From contig NZ_JAEUAO010000002.1 in NCBI RefSeq assembly GCF_019511375.1, forward strand, positions 186,001 through 250,000: a stretch of DNA of 64,000 nt. The letters run 5' to 3'. The notes under the pieces are model-generated. The model worked only from the letters and a program-made list of their open reading frames with translations. It was not told where the DNA came from and did no database searches. Positions 54,457-62,954 of this stretch are shown here, piece by piece. The DNA comes from Rhizobium herbae. Its GTDB lineage: Bacteria > Pseudomonadota > Alphaproteobacteria > Rhizobiales > Rhizobiaceae. The number at the start of each line of letters is the position of its first letter. The first letter of the stretch is position 1. Position numbers and translations under genes: made by a program.

Positions 54457-55716
54457 ATGGCGGATGCCACCCGGAAAATTGCCCCCGCGGTCGTCGAGGA
54501 TGAGGAACCCGTTGCCAGGCCCGCGCCGGTGCGGAAGAAACGCGCCCGATCGCGGCGGTGGTGGCTGATCCTGCCGGTCCTGATCGCTGCCGCCGGCGCC
54601 GGCTGGTACGGCTGGTCGACCTACGGCAAGCAGAGTGCGACCGACACCATCGTCACCGAGACGCCGTTGCGCGGCGATATCGAAAACAGCGTCACGGCGA
54701 CAGGGCTGTTGAGCCCGATCAAGGACGTCGATGTCGGTGCCCAGGTCTCCGGCCAGTTGAAAAGCCTCAAGGTCGAGATCGGCGACCGCGTCAGCCAGGG
54801 GCAGCTGATCGCCGAGATCGACAGTGCCTCGATCGAAACGCAGATCGAGATCGCCGAGGCAGAACTTGCCAACCTGCAGGCCCAGATGATCGACAAGCAG
54901 GCGCAGGTCGTCCTGTCCGCCGCAAATCTGAAGCGCCAGCGCGCGCTTGTCGCAGGCAACAGTGCCGCCCAGTCGGCGCTCGACGAGGCGATTGCCGCTC
55001 TGGCGACGGCCGAGGCCAATGTCGATGCACTCAAGGCTCAGATCCGTAAGCAGCAGGCGACGCTGAAGGACGCGCGCATCAGCCTCGGCTACACCAAGAT
55101 CTATGCGCCGATGAGCGGCACGGTGGTCAATACCTCGGCCACGGAAGGCCAGACGCTGAACGCCAACCAGACGGCGCCGACGATCGTCACGGTTGGCGAT
55201 CTCTCGACGATGACGGTCGAGGCGGAGGTGTCGGAGGCGGACGTCGGCAAGCTGAAGACCGGCATGGATGCCTATTTCACGCTGCTTGGCCAGCCCGGCA
55301 AGCGCTACCCCGGCAAGCTGCGGCAGATCAAGCCGACGCCGTCGACGGAAAACAACGTCGTGCTCTACTACGCCCTGTTCGACGTGCCGAACCCCGAAGG
55401 TGCGCTGATGATGAACATGACGGCGCAAGTTTTCTTCGTGCAGTCATCGGCCAGCAACGTGCTGACGGTCCCTGCCGCGGCGGTCCGCTCCGATGCCGAT
55501 GGCAAGTCCGGCGAAGTCACCGTGGTCACCGCCTCCGGCACCCGCGAAACGCGCAAGGTCGAGACCGGCATCCGCAACCGGGTGCGTGTCGAGATCAAGC
55601 AGGGTCTTTCCGAAAACGACGCCGTCGTGGTTGGCACGGGGTCGGCCGACAAGCCGGCAGCCTCCAGTCGCTCCAGTTCCCGGCGCGGCATGGGCGGCAT
55701 GCCGCCGATGTTCTGA
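54457..55716 (+). CDS. MacA-like periplasmic adaptor (HlyD family)
   Basis: The membrane-fusion component of a MacAB-type exporter. The 419 residues have a basic N-terminus, one membrane segment (about 36-52), a lipoyl-type domain VGAQVSGQLKSLKVEIGDRVSQGQ, a long coiled coil (about 125-205), a barrel domain with TKIYAPMSGTVV, and a Ser/Arg-rich tail ending MGGMPPMF. It lies 9 bp before the macB-like gene. No TolC-type gene is nearby, so an outer-membrane partner must come from elsewhere. Confidence 0.93.
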   Translation: MADATRKIAPAVVEDEEPVARPAPVRKKRARSRRWWLILPVLIAAAGAGWYGWSTYGKQSATDTIVTETPLRGDIENSVTATGLLSPIKDVDVGAQVSGQLKSLKVEIGDRVSQGQLIAEIDSASIETQIEIAEAELANLQAQMIDKQAQVVLSAANLKRQRALVAGNSAAQSALDEAIAALATAEANVDALKAQIRKQQATLKDARISLGYTKIYAPMSGTVVNTSATEGQTLNANQTAPTIVTVGDLSTMTVEAEVSEADVGKLKTGMDAYFTLLGQPGKRYPGKLRQIKPTPSTENNVVLYYALFDVPNPEGALMMNMTAQVFFVQSSASNVLTVPAAAVRSDADGKSGEVTVVTASGTRETRKVETGIRNRVRVEIKQGLSENDAVVVGTGSADKPAASSRSSSRRGMGGMPPMF

Positions 55717-55725
55717 GGCGCCGTC

Positions 55726-57672
55726 ATGACCGCGCTCATTTCGCTCAAGGATATTCGCAAGACCTTCGTCAACGGCGACGTTTCCGTCGAGGTGCTTCGC
55801 GGCATCTCTCTCGATATCCAGCCGGGCGAGTTCGTCGCCATCGTCGGCGCCTCGGGCTCGGGCAAGTCGACGCTGATGAACATCCTCGGCTGTCTCGACA
55901 CGCCGACGGGCGGCCAATACCTGCTGGAAGGCGAGGATGTCTCGGATTTTGACGCCGACCAGCTGGCCGCGCGCCGCCGCCAGATGTTCGGCTTCGTGTT
56001 CCAGAGTTACAATCTGGTGCCGACGGCGACCGCCCAGGAGAATGTCGAGATTCCGGCGATCTATGCCGGCATGCCGTCACGCGACCGGCGCGACCGGGCC
56101 GAGATGCTGCTGACGTCGCTGCGGCTTGGCGATCGTCTCGACCATCTGCCCAACCAGCTGTCCGGCGGCCAGCAGCAGCGCGTCTCGATTGCTCGCGCGC
56201 TGATGAACGGCGGCCAGATCATCCTTGCAGACGAGCCGACCGGCGCCCTGGACAGCCAGAGCGGCAAGGAAGTGATGGCGACGCTCCGTCAGATGAACGA
56301 TGAGGGCCATACCGTCATCATCATCACCCATGCGCCGGAGCTTGCCGAATCCGCCGACCGAATCATCGAGATCAGCGACGGCCTGATCGTTGCCGATCGC
56401 GTTCCCGGCAATGTCCGCCGGATCGGCCGCAGCAAGCCGGTATTGGCCGCAAAATCAGGGGGCAAGGCCGCCATCATCACCGATGTGGCCGAGGCAGTGC
56501 GCATGTCGTTCCGCGCCCTCAGGGCCAATCTGTTCCGCACCATCCTCACCTTGCTCGGTATCGTCATCGGTGTCAGTTCGGTTGTTGCCATGCTTGCCAT
56601 CGGCACCGGCGCGCAGGACTCGGTGCTGAGCCGCATCGCGGCCATGGGGTCCAATCTCCTGGTGGTCCGGCCCAATATGGCCAATTTCCGCGGCGGGGAA
56701 GGGGGCAGCATCGTCTCGCTGGTTCCATCGGATGCCGATGCCATTCTGGAATTGCCGAATATCAGCTTCGCCGTGCCGGAAATGTCGAGCACGCTGACGG
56801 TGCGCGCCGGCAATCTCGATACCCAGACGACCGTCAACGGCACGGTGCCGCAGTTCCCGCAGGCAAAATCCTGGACGGTCGAGGGCGGCGCCTTCCTCGA
56901 ACAATCCGATATGGATGCCTATGCGACCGTTGCCGTTCTCGGCCGCACGGTTGCCGATGCCCTGTTTCCGGACGGCACCGATCCGCTCGGCCAGTATATC
57001 CTCATCAAGAACATTCCGTTCCAGGTGATCGGCGTCATGTCGAAGAAGGGCGCCAGCGCTGGCGGCAACGACCAGGACGACACGGTTCTGGTACCGCTTT
57101 CCACCGGCAACCTGCGCCTGTTCGGCGCAAGGAACGTCCGCTCGATTACCGTGGAGGTGAAGGACGACAGTGGCATCAACGTGACGCAGGATCAGATCCA
57201 GGCGCTGCTCGACGAGCGCCACAAGCGGCAGGATACGCAAATTATCAACATGGCGGCGATCCGCGAGACCTTTACCGAGACCTCGAACATCCTCAAGGTC
57301 TTCCTCGGCTCGATCGCCGCGATCTCGCTGCTCGTCGGCGGCATTGGCGTCATGAACATCATGCTCGTCTCCGTCACCGAGCGCACCCGCGAGATCGGCA
57401 TCCGCATGGCAACCGGGGCGCGGGCTCGCGATATCCTCACCCAGTTCATCGTCGAGGCGCTGGTGGTCTCCGCGCTCGGCGGTTTGATCGGCGTCGCTCT
57501 CGGGCTCTCAATCGGCGCCGTCGCGCAGGCTTTCGGCATCGCCGTCAGCTTCGCGCCTGGCCCGGTCGTCCTCGCCTTCGCCAGCGCCTTCCTGACCGGC
57601 CTCGTCTTCGGCTACCTGCCCGCCTACAACGCCTCCCGCCTGCAGCCGGCCGTAGCGCTGGCGTCGGTGTGA
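55726..57672 (+). CDS. MacB-like ABC transporter (ATPase-permease fusion)
   Basis: A 648-residue mechanotransmission ABC protein. The N-terminal ATPase has Walker [10 protein letters not shown] (41-49), signature LSGGQQQR (145-152) and [10 protein letters not shown]. The C-terminal half has the MacB layout: one membrane segment (about 270-295), a large periplasmic domain (300-510) and three more segments with the conserved [29 protein letters not shown]. It probably exports a macrolide-like compound or a peptide with the MacA-like protein. Confidence 0.94.
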   Translation: MTALISLKDIRKTFVNGDVSVEVLRGISLDIQPGEFVAIVGASGSGKSTLMNILGCLDTPTGGQYLLEGEDVSDFDADQLAARRRQMFGFVFQSYNLVPTATAQENVEIPAIYAGMPSRDRRDRAEMLLTSLRLGDRLDHLPNQLSGGQQQRVSIARALMNGGQIILADEPTGALDSQSGKEVMATLRQMNDEGHTVIIITHAPELAESADRIIEISDGLIVADRVPGNVRRIGRSKPVLAAKSGGKAAIITDVAEAVRMSFRALRANLFRTILTLLGIVIGVSSVVAMLAIGTGAQDSVLSRIAAMGSNLLVVRPNMANFRGGEGGSIVSLVPSDADAILELPNISFAVPEMSSTLTVRAGNLDTQTTVNGTVPQFPQAKSWTVEGGAFLEQSDMDAYATVAVLGRTVADALFPDGTDPLGQYILIKNIPFQVIGVMSKKGASAGGNDQDDTVLVPLSTGNLRLFGARNVRSITVEVKDDSGINVTQDQIQALLDERHKRQDTQIINMAAIRETFTETSNILKVFLGSIAAISLLVGGIGVMNIMLVSVTERTREIGIRMATGARARDILTQFIVEALVVSALGGLIGVALGLSIGAVAQAFGIAVSFAPGPVVLAFASAFLTGLVFGYLPAYNASRLQPAVALASV

Positions 57673-57783
57673 CCGGCCGGCACCCCTCTTTCGCGGTCCT
57701 CACGGGTGGCCACGAGGCCAAAGGGCGACGAGGATATTGATGAACGGGGAGGGCATGCGCAAAGGCGGATGCCGCCCACCCCG

Positions 57784-60075
57784 TCAGGCCTCCCGCGCAG
57801 GCGCAAGCAGCCTCAGCGCGTTGAGCGTCACCAGCACCGTCGCACCCGTATCGGCAAGGATCGCCGGCCAGAGGCCGGTGATGCCGGCAATCGTCGTCAC
57901 CAGGAACACCGCCTTCAAGCCCAGCGCGATGGCGATGTTCTGGCGGATATTGCCCATGGTCCGTTTCGACAGCTTGATCATCTCGGCGACATCGCCAACC
58001 CTGCCGTGAAGCACGGCGGCATCGGCGGTTTCGAGCGCCACATCGGTGCCACCGCCCATGGCGATGCCGATGTCGGCCGCCGCCAGCGCTGGCGCGTCAT
58101 TGATGCCGTCGCCGACCTTCGCCACGATAAGACCCTCGCGTTTGAGATTTCCGACGATCCGCTGCTTGTCGTGTGGCATCAGTTCCGCGTGGACCTCGAT
58201 GCCGAGCGCACTTCCGATCGCCGTCGCCGTACGCCTGTTGTCTCCGGTCAGCATGATGATCCGGACGCCGGCGTTCGTCAGTGCCGTCAGCCCCGATTTC
58301 GCGTCCGCCCGCGGCTCGTCACGCATGGCAATCGCGCCTGCCAGCGTCTCGCCGATGATCAGCACGGAGACTGTCTTGCCCTCGTCATTGAGCGCGGTGA
58401 TGCGGGCGGTCTGCTCGGCTGAAAGCATCAAGCGTTCTTGCGCCGCCTGGGGCGAGCCGAGAAACGCAGCTTTGCCACCAACAGTCGCCGTCACGCCCTT
58501 GCCGCCCGTCGCCCTGGCGTCGGATGCCGCGGGAATCGGCAGTTTGTCCGCGGCCGCCCCGCTAAGGATCGCCCTGGCGAGCGGATGGTTCGAGCCGGTC
58601 TCCAGCGCCGCCGCATAGGTGAGGACATCGGTTTGCGAATGGCCAAAGCCGATGATATCGGTCACCTTCGGCTTACCTTCCGTCAGCGTCCCGGTCTTGT
58701 CGAGCGCTACCGCATTGACCGTGCCCAGCGCCTCCAGCACGGCGCCGCCCTTCATCAGCAGGCCGCGCCGTGCACCGGCGGAAAGCGATGCGGCGATCGC
58801 CGCCGGCGTCGAGATGACCAGCGCGCAGGGGCAGCCGATGAGCAGGATTGCAAGTCCCTTGTAGACCCATTCGCCCCAGGCACCGCCAAGCAGCAGCGGC
58901 GGGATGATTGCGACCAGGGCGCCAACCACCACGACGCCTGGCGTATAGTAGCGGGAGAAACGGTCGATGAAGCGCTCCGTCGGCGCCTTGGATTCCTGCG
59001 CCTCCTCGACCAGCTTGACGACGCGGGCAATGGTGTTGTCGGCAGCCGCCGCCGTGACCCGGACGCGCAAGGCGGCATCGCCGTTGATCGTGCCGGCGAA
59101 AACATTGTCGTCGACGCCCTTGCGCACCGGCGTGCTTTCGCCAGTCACCGGCGCCTCGTCGATGGCGCTGTCGCCCGAAAGGATGACCCCGTCGGCGGAG
59201 ATGCGGTCGCCCGGACGAACGAGGATGGTCGCGCCAACCGCAAGGCTTTCGGCCGCGACCGCACGCGTCTGCCCGTTCTCTTCGAGCAGCGCCTCCTTGG
59301 GCACCAGCGCCGCCAAAGACTGGATGCTCTGGCGCGCCTTGCCGGCCGCTACCCCTTCCAGCAATTCGCCGACCAGGAAGAGGAACACGACGGCCGCCGC
59401 CTCTTCACCGGCATCGATGATGACTGCGCCAACGGCGGCAATCGTCATCAGCATCTCGATGGAAAAAGGCGTGCCGGCCATGGCAGCCATGATGGCGCGC
59501 CGGGCGATAGGCACGAGCCCGACCAGCAGCGCAACGACAAATGCGTAAGGTGCGATCGACGGAACGAGATGGCCGATCCCATAGGCGGCGACGAGCGCCG
59601 CGCCGGAGACGATCGTCAGCTTGCCCTTCCTGCTCGACCACCAGGCACTGGTCGCCGAACCATCATGGTGAAGCGCTCTCTGTGAAGCGCCGCCTTCGCC
59701 CGACGCGATATGCTGATGGCCTCCGTGGCCGTGGGCAGAATGGGTGTGGTTCGCCGGGTCGGCATGGCGATGATGATCTACGCGATGGTCGTGCGTGTGA
59801 TGATCATGTCCGCAGCACGCAGCCTCCGGCTCCAGGGCCGGTGCCGCCTGCTTTCCCGCGAGTTGCGACGCCGAATAGCCGAGACCCTTCACCTTCCTCG
59901 CGATGGCCGACAGGTCGCTCTCCCCGTTATGCCGCACGGTCATCGTGCCTGCGGTCACCGACACGGATACGTCCTCGACGCCCGGCATACGCCTGACGGC
60001 GGTGTCGATCTTGGCCGCGCAGCTGGCGCAGTCCATGCCCTCAATCCGGTACCGTGTCTGTGTCGCCTCTGCCAT
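57784..60075 (-). CDS. zntA: Zinc/cadmium/lead-exporting P-type ATPase
   Basis: A 763-residue P1B ATPase. It has an N-terminal HMA domain with GMDCASCA (13-20), a Cys/His-rich linker (about 87-121), the transport motif CPC (415-417), the phosphorylation site DKTGT (459-463), TGES and GDGINDAPAL. The CPC with this HMA and the divergent MerR gene fit the Zn/Cd/Pb subgroup. The ATG at 60075 has AGGAAG upstream; the 13 codons before it lie in the promoter region. The order of metals is inferred, not proven. Confidence 0.92.
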   Translation of the reverse strand: MAEATQTRYRIEGMDCASCAAKIDTAVRRMPGVEDVSVSVTAGTMTVRHNGESDLSAIARKVKGLGYSASQLAGKQAAPALEPEAACCGHDHHTHDHRVDHHRHADPANHTHSAHGHGGHQHIASGEGGASQRALHHDGSATSAWWSSRKGKLTIVSGAALVAAYGIGHLVPSIAPYAFVVALLVGLVPIARRAIMAAMAGTPFSIEMLMTIAAVGAVIIDAGEEAAAVVFLFLVGELLEGVAAGKARQSIQSLAALVPKEALLEENGQTRAVAAESLAVGATILVRPGDRISADGVILSGDSAIDEAPVTGESTPVRKGVDDNVFAGTINGDAALRVRVTAAAADNTIARVVKLVEEAQESKAPTERFIDRFSRYYTPGVVVVGALVAIIPPLLLGGAWGEWVYKGLAILLIGCPCALVISTPAAIAASLSAGARRGLLMKGGAVLEALGTVNAVALDKTGTLTEGKPKVTDIIGFGHSQTDVLTYAAALETGSNHPLARAILSGAAADKLPIPAASDARATGGKGVTATVGGKAAFLGSPQAAQERLMLSAEQTARITALNDEGKTVSVLIIGETLAGAIAMRDEPRADAKSGLTALTNAGVRIIMLTGDNRRTATAIGSALGIEVHAELMPHDKQRIVGNLKREGLIVAKVGDGINDAPALAAADIGIAMGGGTDVALETADAAVLHGRVGDVAEMIKLSKRTMGNIRQNIAIALGLKAVFLVTTIAGITGLWPAILADTGATVLVTLNALRLLAPAREA

Positions 60076-60116
60076 GATCCGCTTCCTGCTTGCTTGCTTG
60101 TCAAACCGTGGCATCT

Positions 60117-60147
60117 TCCCTACATCCTCTAGCGACTAGAGGTGCAA
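60117..60147 (-). promoter_or_regulatory. MerR-type promoter and operator of the metal ATPase
   Basis: For the minus strand, TTGCAC (60147-60142) and TAGGGA (60122-60117) are 19 bp apart, an over-long spacer filled by the palindrome CCTCTAGTCGCTAGAGG. That is the hallmark of promoters that MerR proteins activate by untwisting DNA. Confidence 0.75.
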
Positions 60148-60157
60148 GAGGAAAATC

Positions 60158-60580
60158 ATGAAAAAGATCACCATCGGCGAGGCGGCCCGCCAGAGTGGCG
60201 TCAAGGTGCCGACGATCCGCTACTACGAAGGCATTGGCCTGCTTCGTGCGCCCAGCCGCAGCGACGGCAACCAGCGTTCCTATGAGCCATCCGATCTCAA
60301 GCGCCTCATCTTCATCCGCCATGCGCGAGAACTCGGCTTCGAGGTCGAGGCGATCCGCACGCTTCTGAGCCTGCAGGACAACCCCTTGCAGCCATGTGCC
60401 TCCGCCGATGCCATCGCCAAGGCGCGCCTTGTGGAAGTCGAGCAGCGCATCCGCAGCCTGACTGCGTTGAAGGCGGAACTGGAAATGATGGTGGAAGGTT
60501 GCGTCCATGGGCGTGTCGATCAGTGCCGGGTGATCGAGGTGCTTGCCGACCACGGCCAGTGTGCGCATCACGGCCACTGA
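60158..60580 (+). CDS. MerR family metal-responsive regulator (CadR/ZntR-like)
   Basis: A 140-residue activator. The N-terminal winged helix (TIGEAARQSGVKVPTIRYYEGIGLL) is followed by a dimerisation helix and the metal-binding region. Cysteines at 80, 115, 123 and 135 and a His-rich end (CAHHGH) place it with the Zn/Cd/Pb sensors rather than CueR-type copper sensors, which need a different C-terminal pair. It is divergent from the P-type ATPase with the shared operator between them. Confidence 0.9.
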   Translation: MKKITIGEAARQSGVKVPTIRYYEGIGLLRAPSRSDGNQRSYEPSDLKRLIFIRHARELGFEVEAIRTLLSLQDNPLQPCASADAIAKARLVEVEQRIRSLTALKAELEMMVEGCVHGRVDQCRVIEVLADHGQCAHHGH

Positions 60581-60665
60581 TCGGCGGGGCCGGTCACGGC
60601 CGATTGCGCCGGGCATGCCTCTCGGCTACGGTCCTTGATGACAAGGCAGAAAAAGACGGATCGTC

Positions 60666-61871
60666 ATGACGCTTCAGGGAAAACGCATCCTGCTCATCAT
60701 CTCCGGCGGTATCGCGGCGTATAAGAGCCTCGATCTCATCCGCCGCCTGCGCGAGCGCGGCGCTGCGGTCCGCCCGGTGATGACGGCCGGTGCGCAGGCC
60801 TTCGTGACGCCGCTTGCGGTGGGCGCGCTTGCCGCCGACAAGGTGTTTGTCGATCTGTTTTCGCGCGAGGACGAGCAGGATGTCGGCCATATCCGGCTTG
60901 CCCGCGATTGTGATCTCGTCCTGATCGCGCCCGCCACCGCCGATCTGATGGCCAAGATGGCGCACGGCCTTGCCGACGATCTCGCCTCCACCATTCTTCT
61001 GGCAACGGACCGGCCGGTGCTTGTTGCCCCCGCCATGAACCCGAAGATGTGGTCGCATCCGGCCACCCGCCGCAACCATGCGACACTTGTTGCGGACGGC
61101 ATTGGCTTCATTGGCCCGTCGTCCGGCGAAATGGCCGAAAGCGGCGAAAAGGGCGAGGGCCGCATGGCCGAACCGCTGGAGATCGTGGCCGCCGCCGAAG
61201 CGTTGCTCGCCGCCGGCCCGAAGCCGCTGGCGGGCCGCAAGGCCATCGTCACCTCCGGCCCGACACATGAGCCGATCGACCCGGTGCGCTACATCGCCAA
61301 CCGCTCCTCGGGAAAGCAGGGGCACGCGATTGCCGCGGAACTTGCCCGGCTCGGTGCCGATGTGACGCTGGTCTCCGGCCCGGTGACGATCGCCGATCCG
61401 AAGGGCGTGTCGGTCATCCATGTGGAACGGGCGGAAGAAATGCGCGACGCCGTGATCGCAGCGCTGCCCGCCGACATTGCGGTGATGGTCGCCGCCGTCG
61501 CCGACTGGCGCGTCGCGAGTGCGGCGGGCAACAAGATCAAGAAAAGGCCCGGCGAAGCGCCGCCGCCGCTGCAGCTCACCGAAAACCCGGATATCCTGAA
61601 GACCGTCGGACACCATGCCAAACGCCCGAAACTGGTCGTCGGCTTTGCCGCTGAAACGCAGAATGTTGCCGAGAACGGCCGCTCCAAGCTCGAGCGAAAA
61701 GGCGCCGACTACATCCTCGCCAATGACGTTTCGCCTCACACCGGCATCATGGGCGGTGACCGCAACACCGTGAAGGTCATCGGCAAGACCGGCGACGAGG
61801 ACTGGCCGGACATGGACAAGCAGGCGGTCGCCGAAAGGCTCGGCCGGCTGATCGCCTCACATTTTTCCTGA
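60666..61871 (+). CDS. coaBC: Phosphopantothenoylcysteine decarboxylase/synthetase
   Basis: The bifunctional enzyme of coenzyme A synthesis. The 401 residues hold the CoaC flavoprotein half (about 1-190) with SGGIAAYKSLDLIRRL, the active-site histidine in VGHIRLARD and the PAMNPKMW motif, and the CoaB half with TSGPTHEPIDPVRYIANRSSGKQG and the lysine in KIKKRP. In many rhizobia it directly follows ubiB; here about 6.8 kb lie between. Its 3' end overlaps the next gene on the other strand by 15 bp. Confidence 0.96.
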   Translation: MTLQGKRILLIISGGIAAYKSLDLIRRLRERGAAVRPVMTAGAQAFVTPLAVGALAADKVFVDLFSREDEQDVGHIRLARDCDLVLIAPATADLMAKMAHGLADDLASTILLATDRPVLVAPAMNPKMWSHPATRRNHATLVADGIGFIGPSSGEMAESGEKGEGRMAEPLEIVAAAEALLAAGPKPLAGRKAIVTSGPTHEPIDPVRYIANRSSGKQGHAIAAELARLGADVTLVSGPVTIADPKGVSVIHVERAEEMRDAVIAALPADIAVMVAAVADWRVASAAGNKIKKRPGEAPPPLQLTENPDILKTVGHHAKRPKLVVGFAAETQNVAENGRSKLERKGADYILANDVSPHTGIMGGDRNTVKVIGKTGDEDWPDMDKQAVAERLGRLIASHFS

Positions 61872-62684
61872 CGCAACCCGGCCGATCCGTTCCGCGCTCG
61901 GCGCGGCATCCTGCGTGCCGAACAGGCGTACGTCGACACCGTTTTCGCCAACGACGACCGCCGTGCCGTCGGGAATTTCCACCCAGGCGTTGTCATCGTC
62001 GTTGAGCGGCTCGGACACGAGGCAATAGCCGCCGCTCGGCCCCATCGGGGCGGCGTAAAGCGTCGGCGCCTTCCAGTCGGAGGCGTAGCGCACGGCATAG
62101 AGATCATGGCCATCGGAAAGGGCCGCGGTGAAGCGGACGAGGATCTTGCGCTCGAGATGCTCGGCCAGGCGCTCGACGAAGGCCAGCGTCTCGGCGATGG
62201 CACCGAGCGGATCGCTATCGAGACCGAACTGCAACGCCAGGAGGAAGAGAAGCTCGCTGTCGGTGGAGCCGGTGCGGGCGGAGTAGAGATCGTTGTCGAG
62301 CATGGCCTCCATCGGCCGGCGCAGATGCTCGAAATCGCCGATCTGGCCATTGTGCATGAAGGACCAGCGACCATGCACGAAAGGATGGCAATTGTCGCGC
62401 CGCGTGCCGCCGCCGGTCGCGGCCCGCACATGGGCGAGGAACAGCGGCGAGCGAATCTGCCGGGCGATGCTTTTCAGGTTGCAGTCGGACCAGGCGGGCA
62501 GAATATCGCGGTAGCGACCAGGCTCGGGATGATCACCATACCAGGCGATGCCGAAGCCGTCGCCGTTGGTCGCCGTCTTGGCGCGGGTAGCGCAGTGCGA
62601 TTGCTCGATCAGCGAGTGGGCCGGGGACGATACGAGTTCTTCAAGATAAAGCGGCTCTCCGCGATAGGCTGCCCAGCGGCACAT
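61857..62684 (-). CDS. Class II glutamine amidotransferase (EgtC/YafJ-like)
   Basis: A 275-residue protein of the N-terminal nucleophile type. The second residue is cysteine (MCRWAAYRG), the nucleophile after Met removal, with FGIAWYG, HVRAATGGG, FMHNGQI and a TDSELLFLLAL segment. EgtC hydrolyses a gamma-glutamyl bond in ergothioneine synthesis, but no other egt gene is here, so the substrate is open. It overlaps the coaBC end by 15 bp. Confidence 0.88.
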   Translation of the reverse strand: MCRWAAYRGEPLYLEELVSSPAHSLIEQSHCATRAKTATNGDGFGIAWYGDHPEPGRYRDILPAWSDCNLKSIARQIRSPLFLAHVRAATGGGTRRDNCHPFVHGRWSFMHNGQIGDFEHLRRPMEAMLDNDLYSARTGSTDSELLFLLALQFGLDSDPLGAIAETLAFVERLAEHLERKILVRFTAALSDGHDLYAVRYASDWKAPTLYAAPMGPSGGYCLVSEPLNDDDNAWVEIPDGTAVVVGENGVDVRLFGTQDAAPSAERIGRVASGKM

Positions 62685-62723
62685 GCAGGATACTCCAGAT
62701 CGCGGGGATGGCCCGCTTTGATG

Positions 62724-62784
62724 GTTCGTTAACCACGACGCCGTCGATCATCCGGCCGAACATGGTAAAAATGCGTTAACGAAC
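62724..62784. promoter_or_regulatory. Inverted GTTAAC repeats before the oxidoreductase
   Basis: GTTCGTTAAC (62724-62733) and GTTAACGAAC (62775-62784) are exact inverses 41 bp apart, between the amidotransferase and the oxidoreductase. Possible looping operator. Confidence 0.3.
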
Positions 62785-62954
62785 GGGATCATTTCCACAT
62801 CTTCCCGGACAATTTACCGGTTTTTCCCCCGTTGTTTCTGTTCCCGCCGGAACGGCTCTGATCGTATTCGAACAAACATTCCATATTGACATGCAATGCA
62901 AAAATCATTTCATCTGACGGCGATGCGCAACGCGGTGCCGGGAGGAATTGACAT

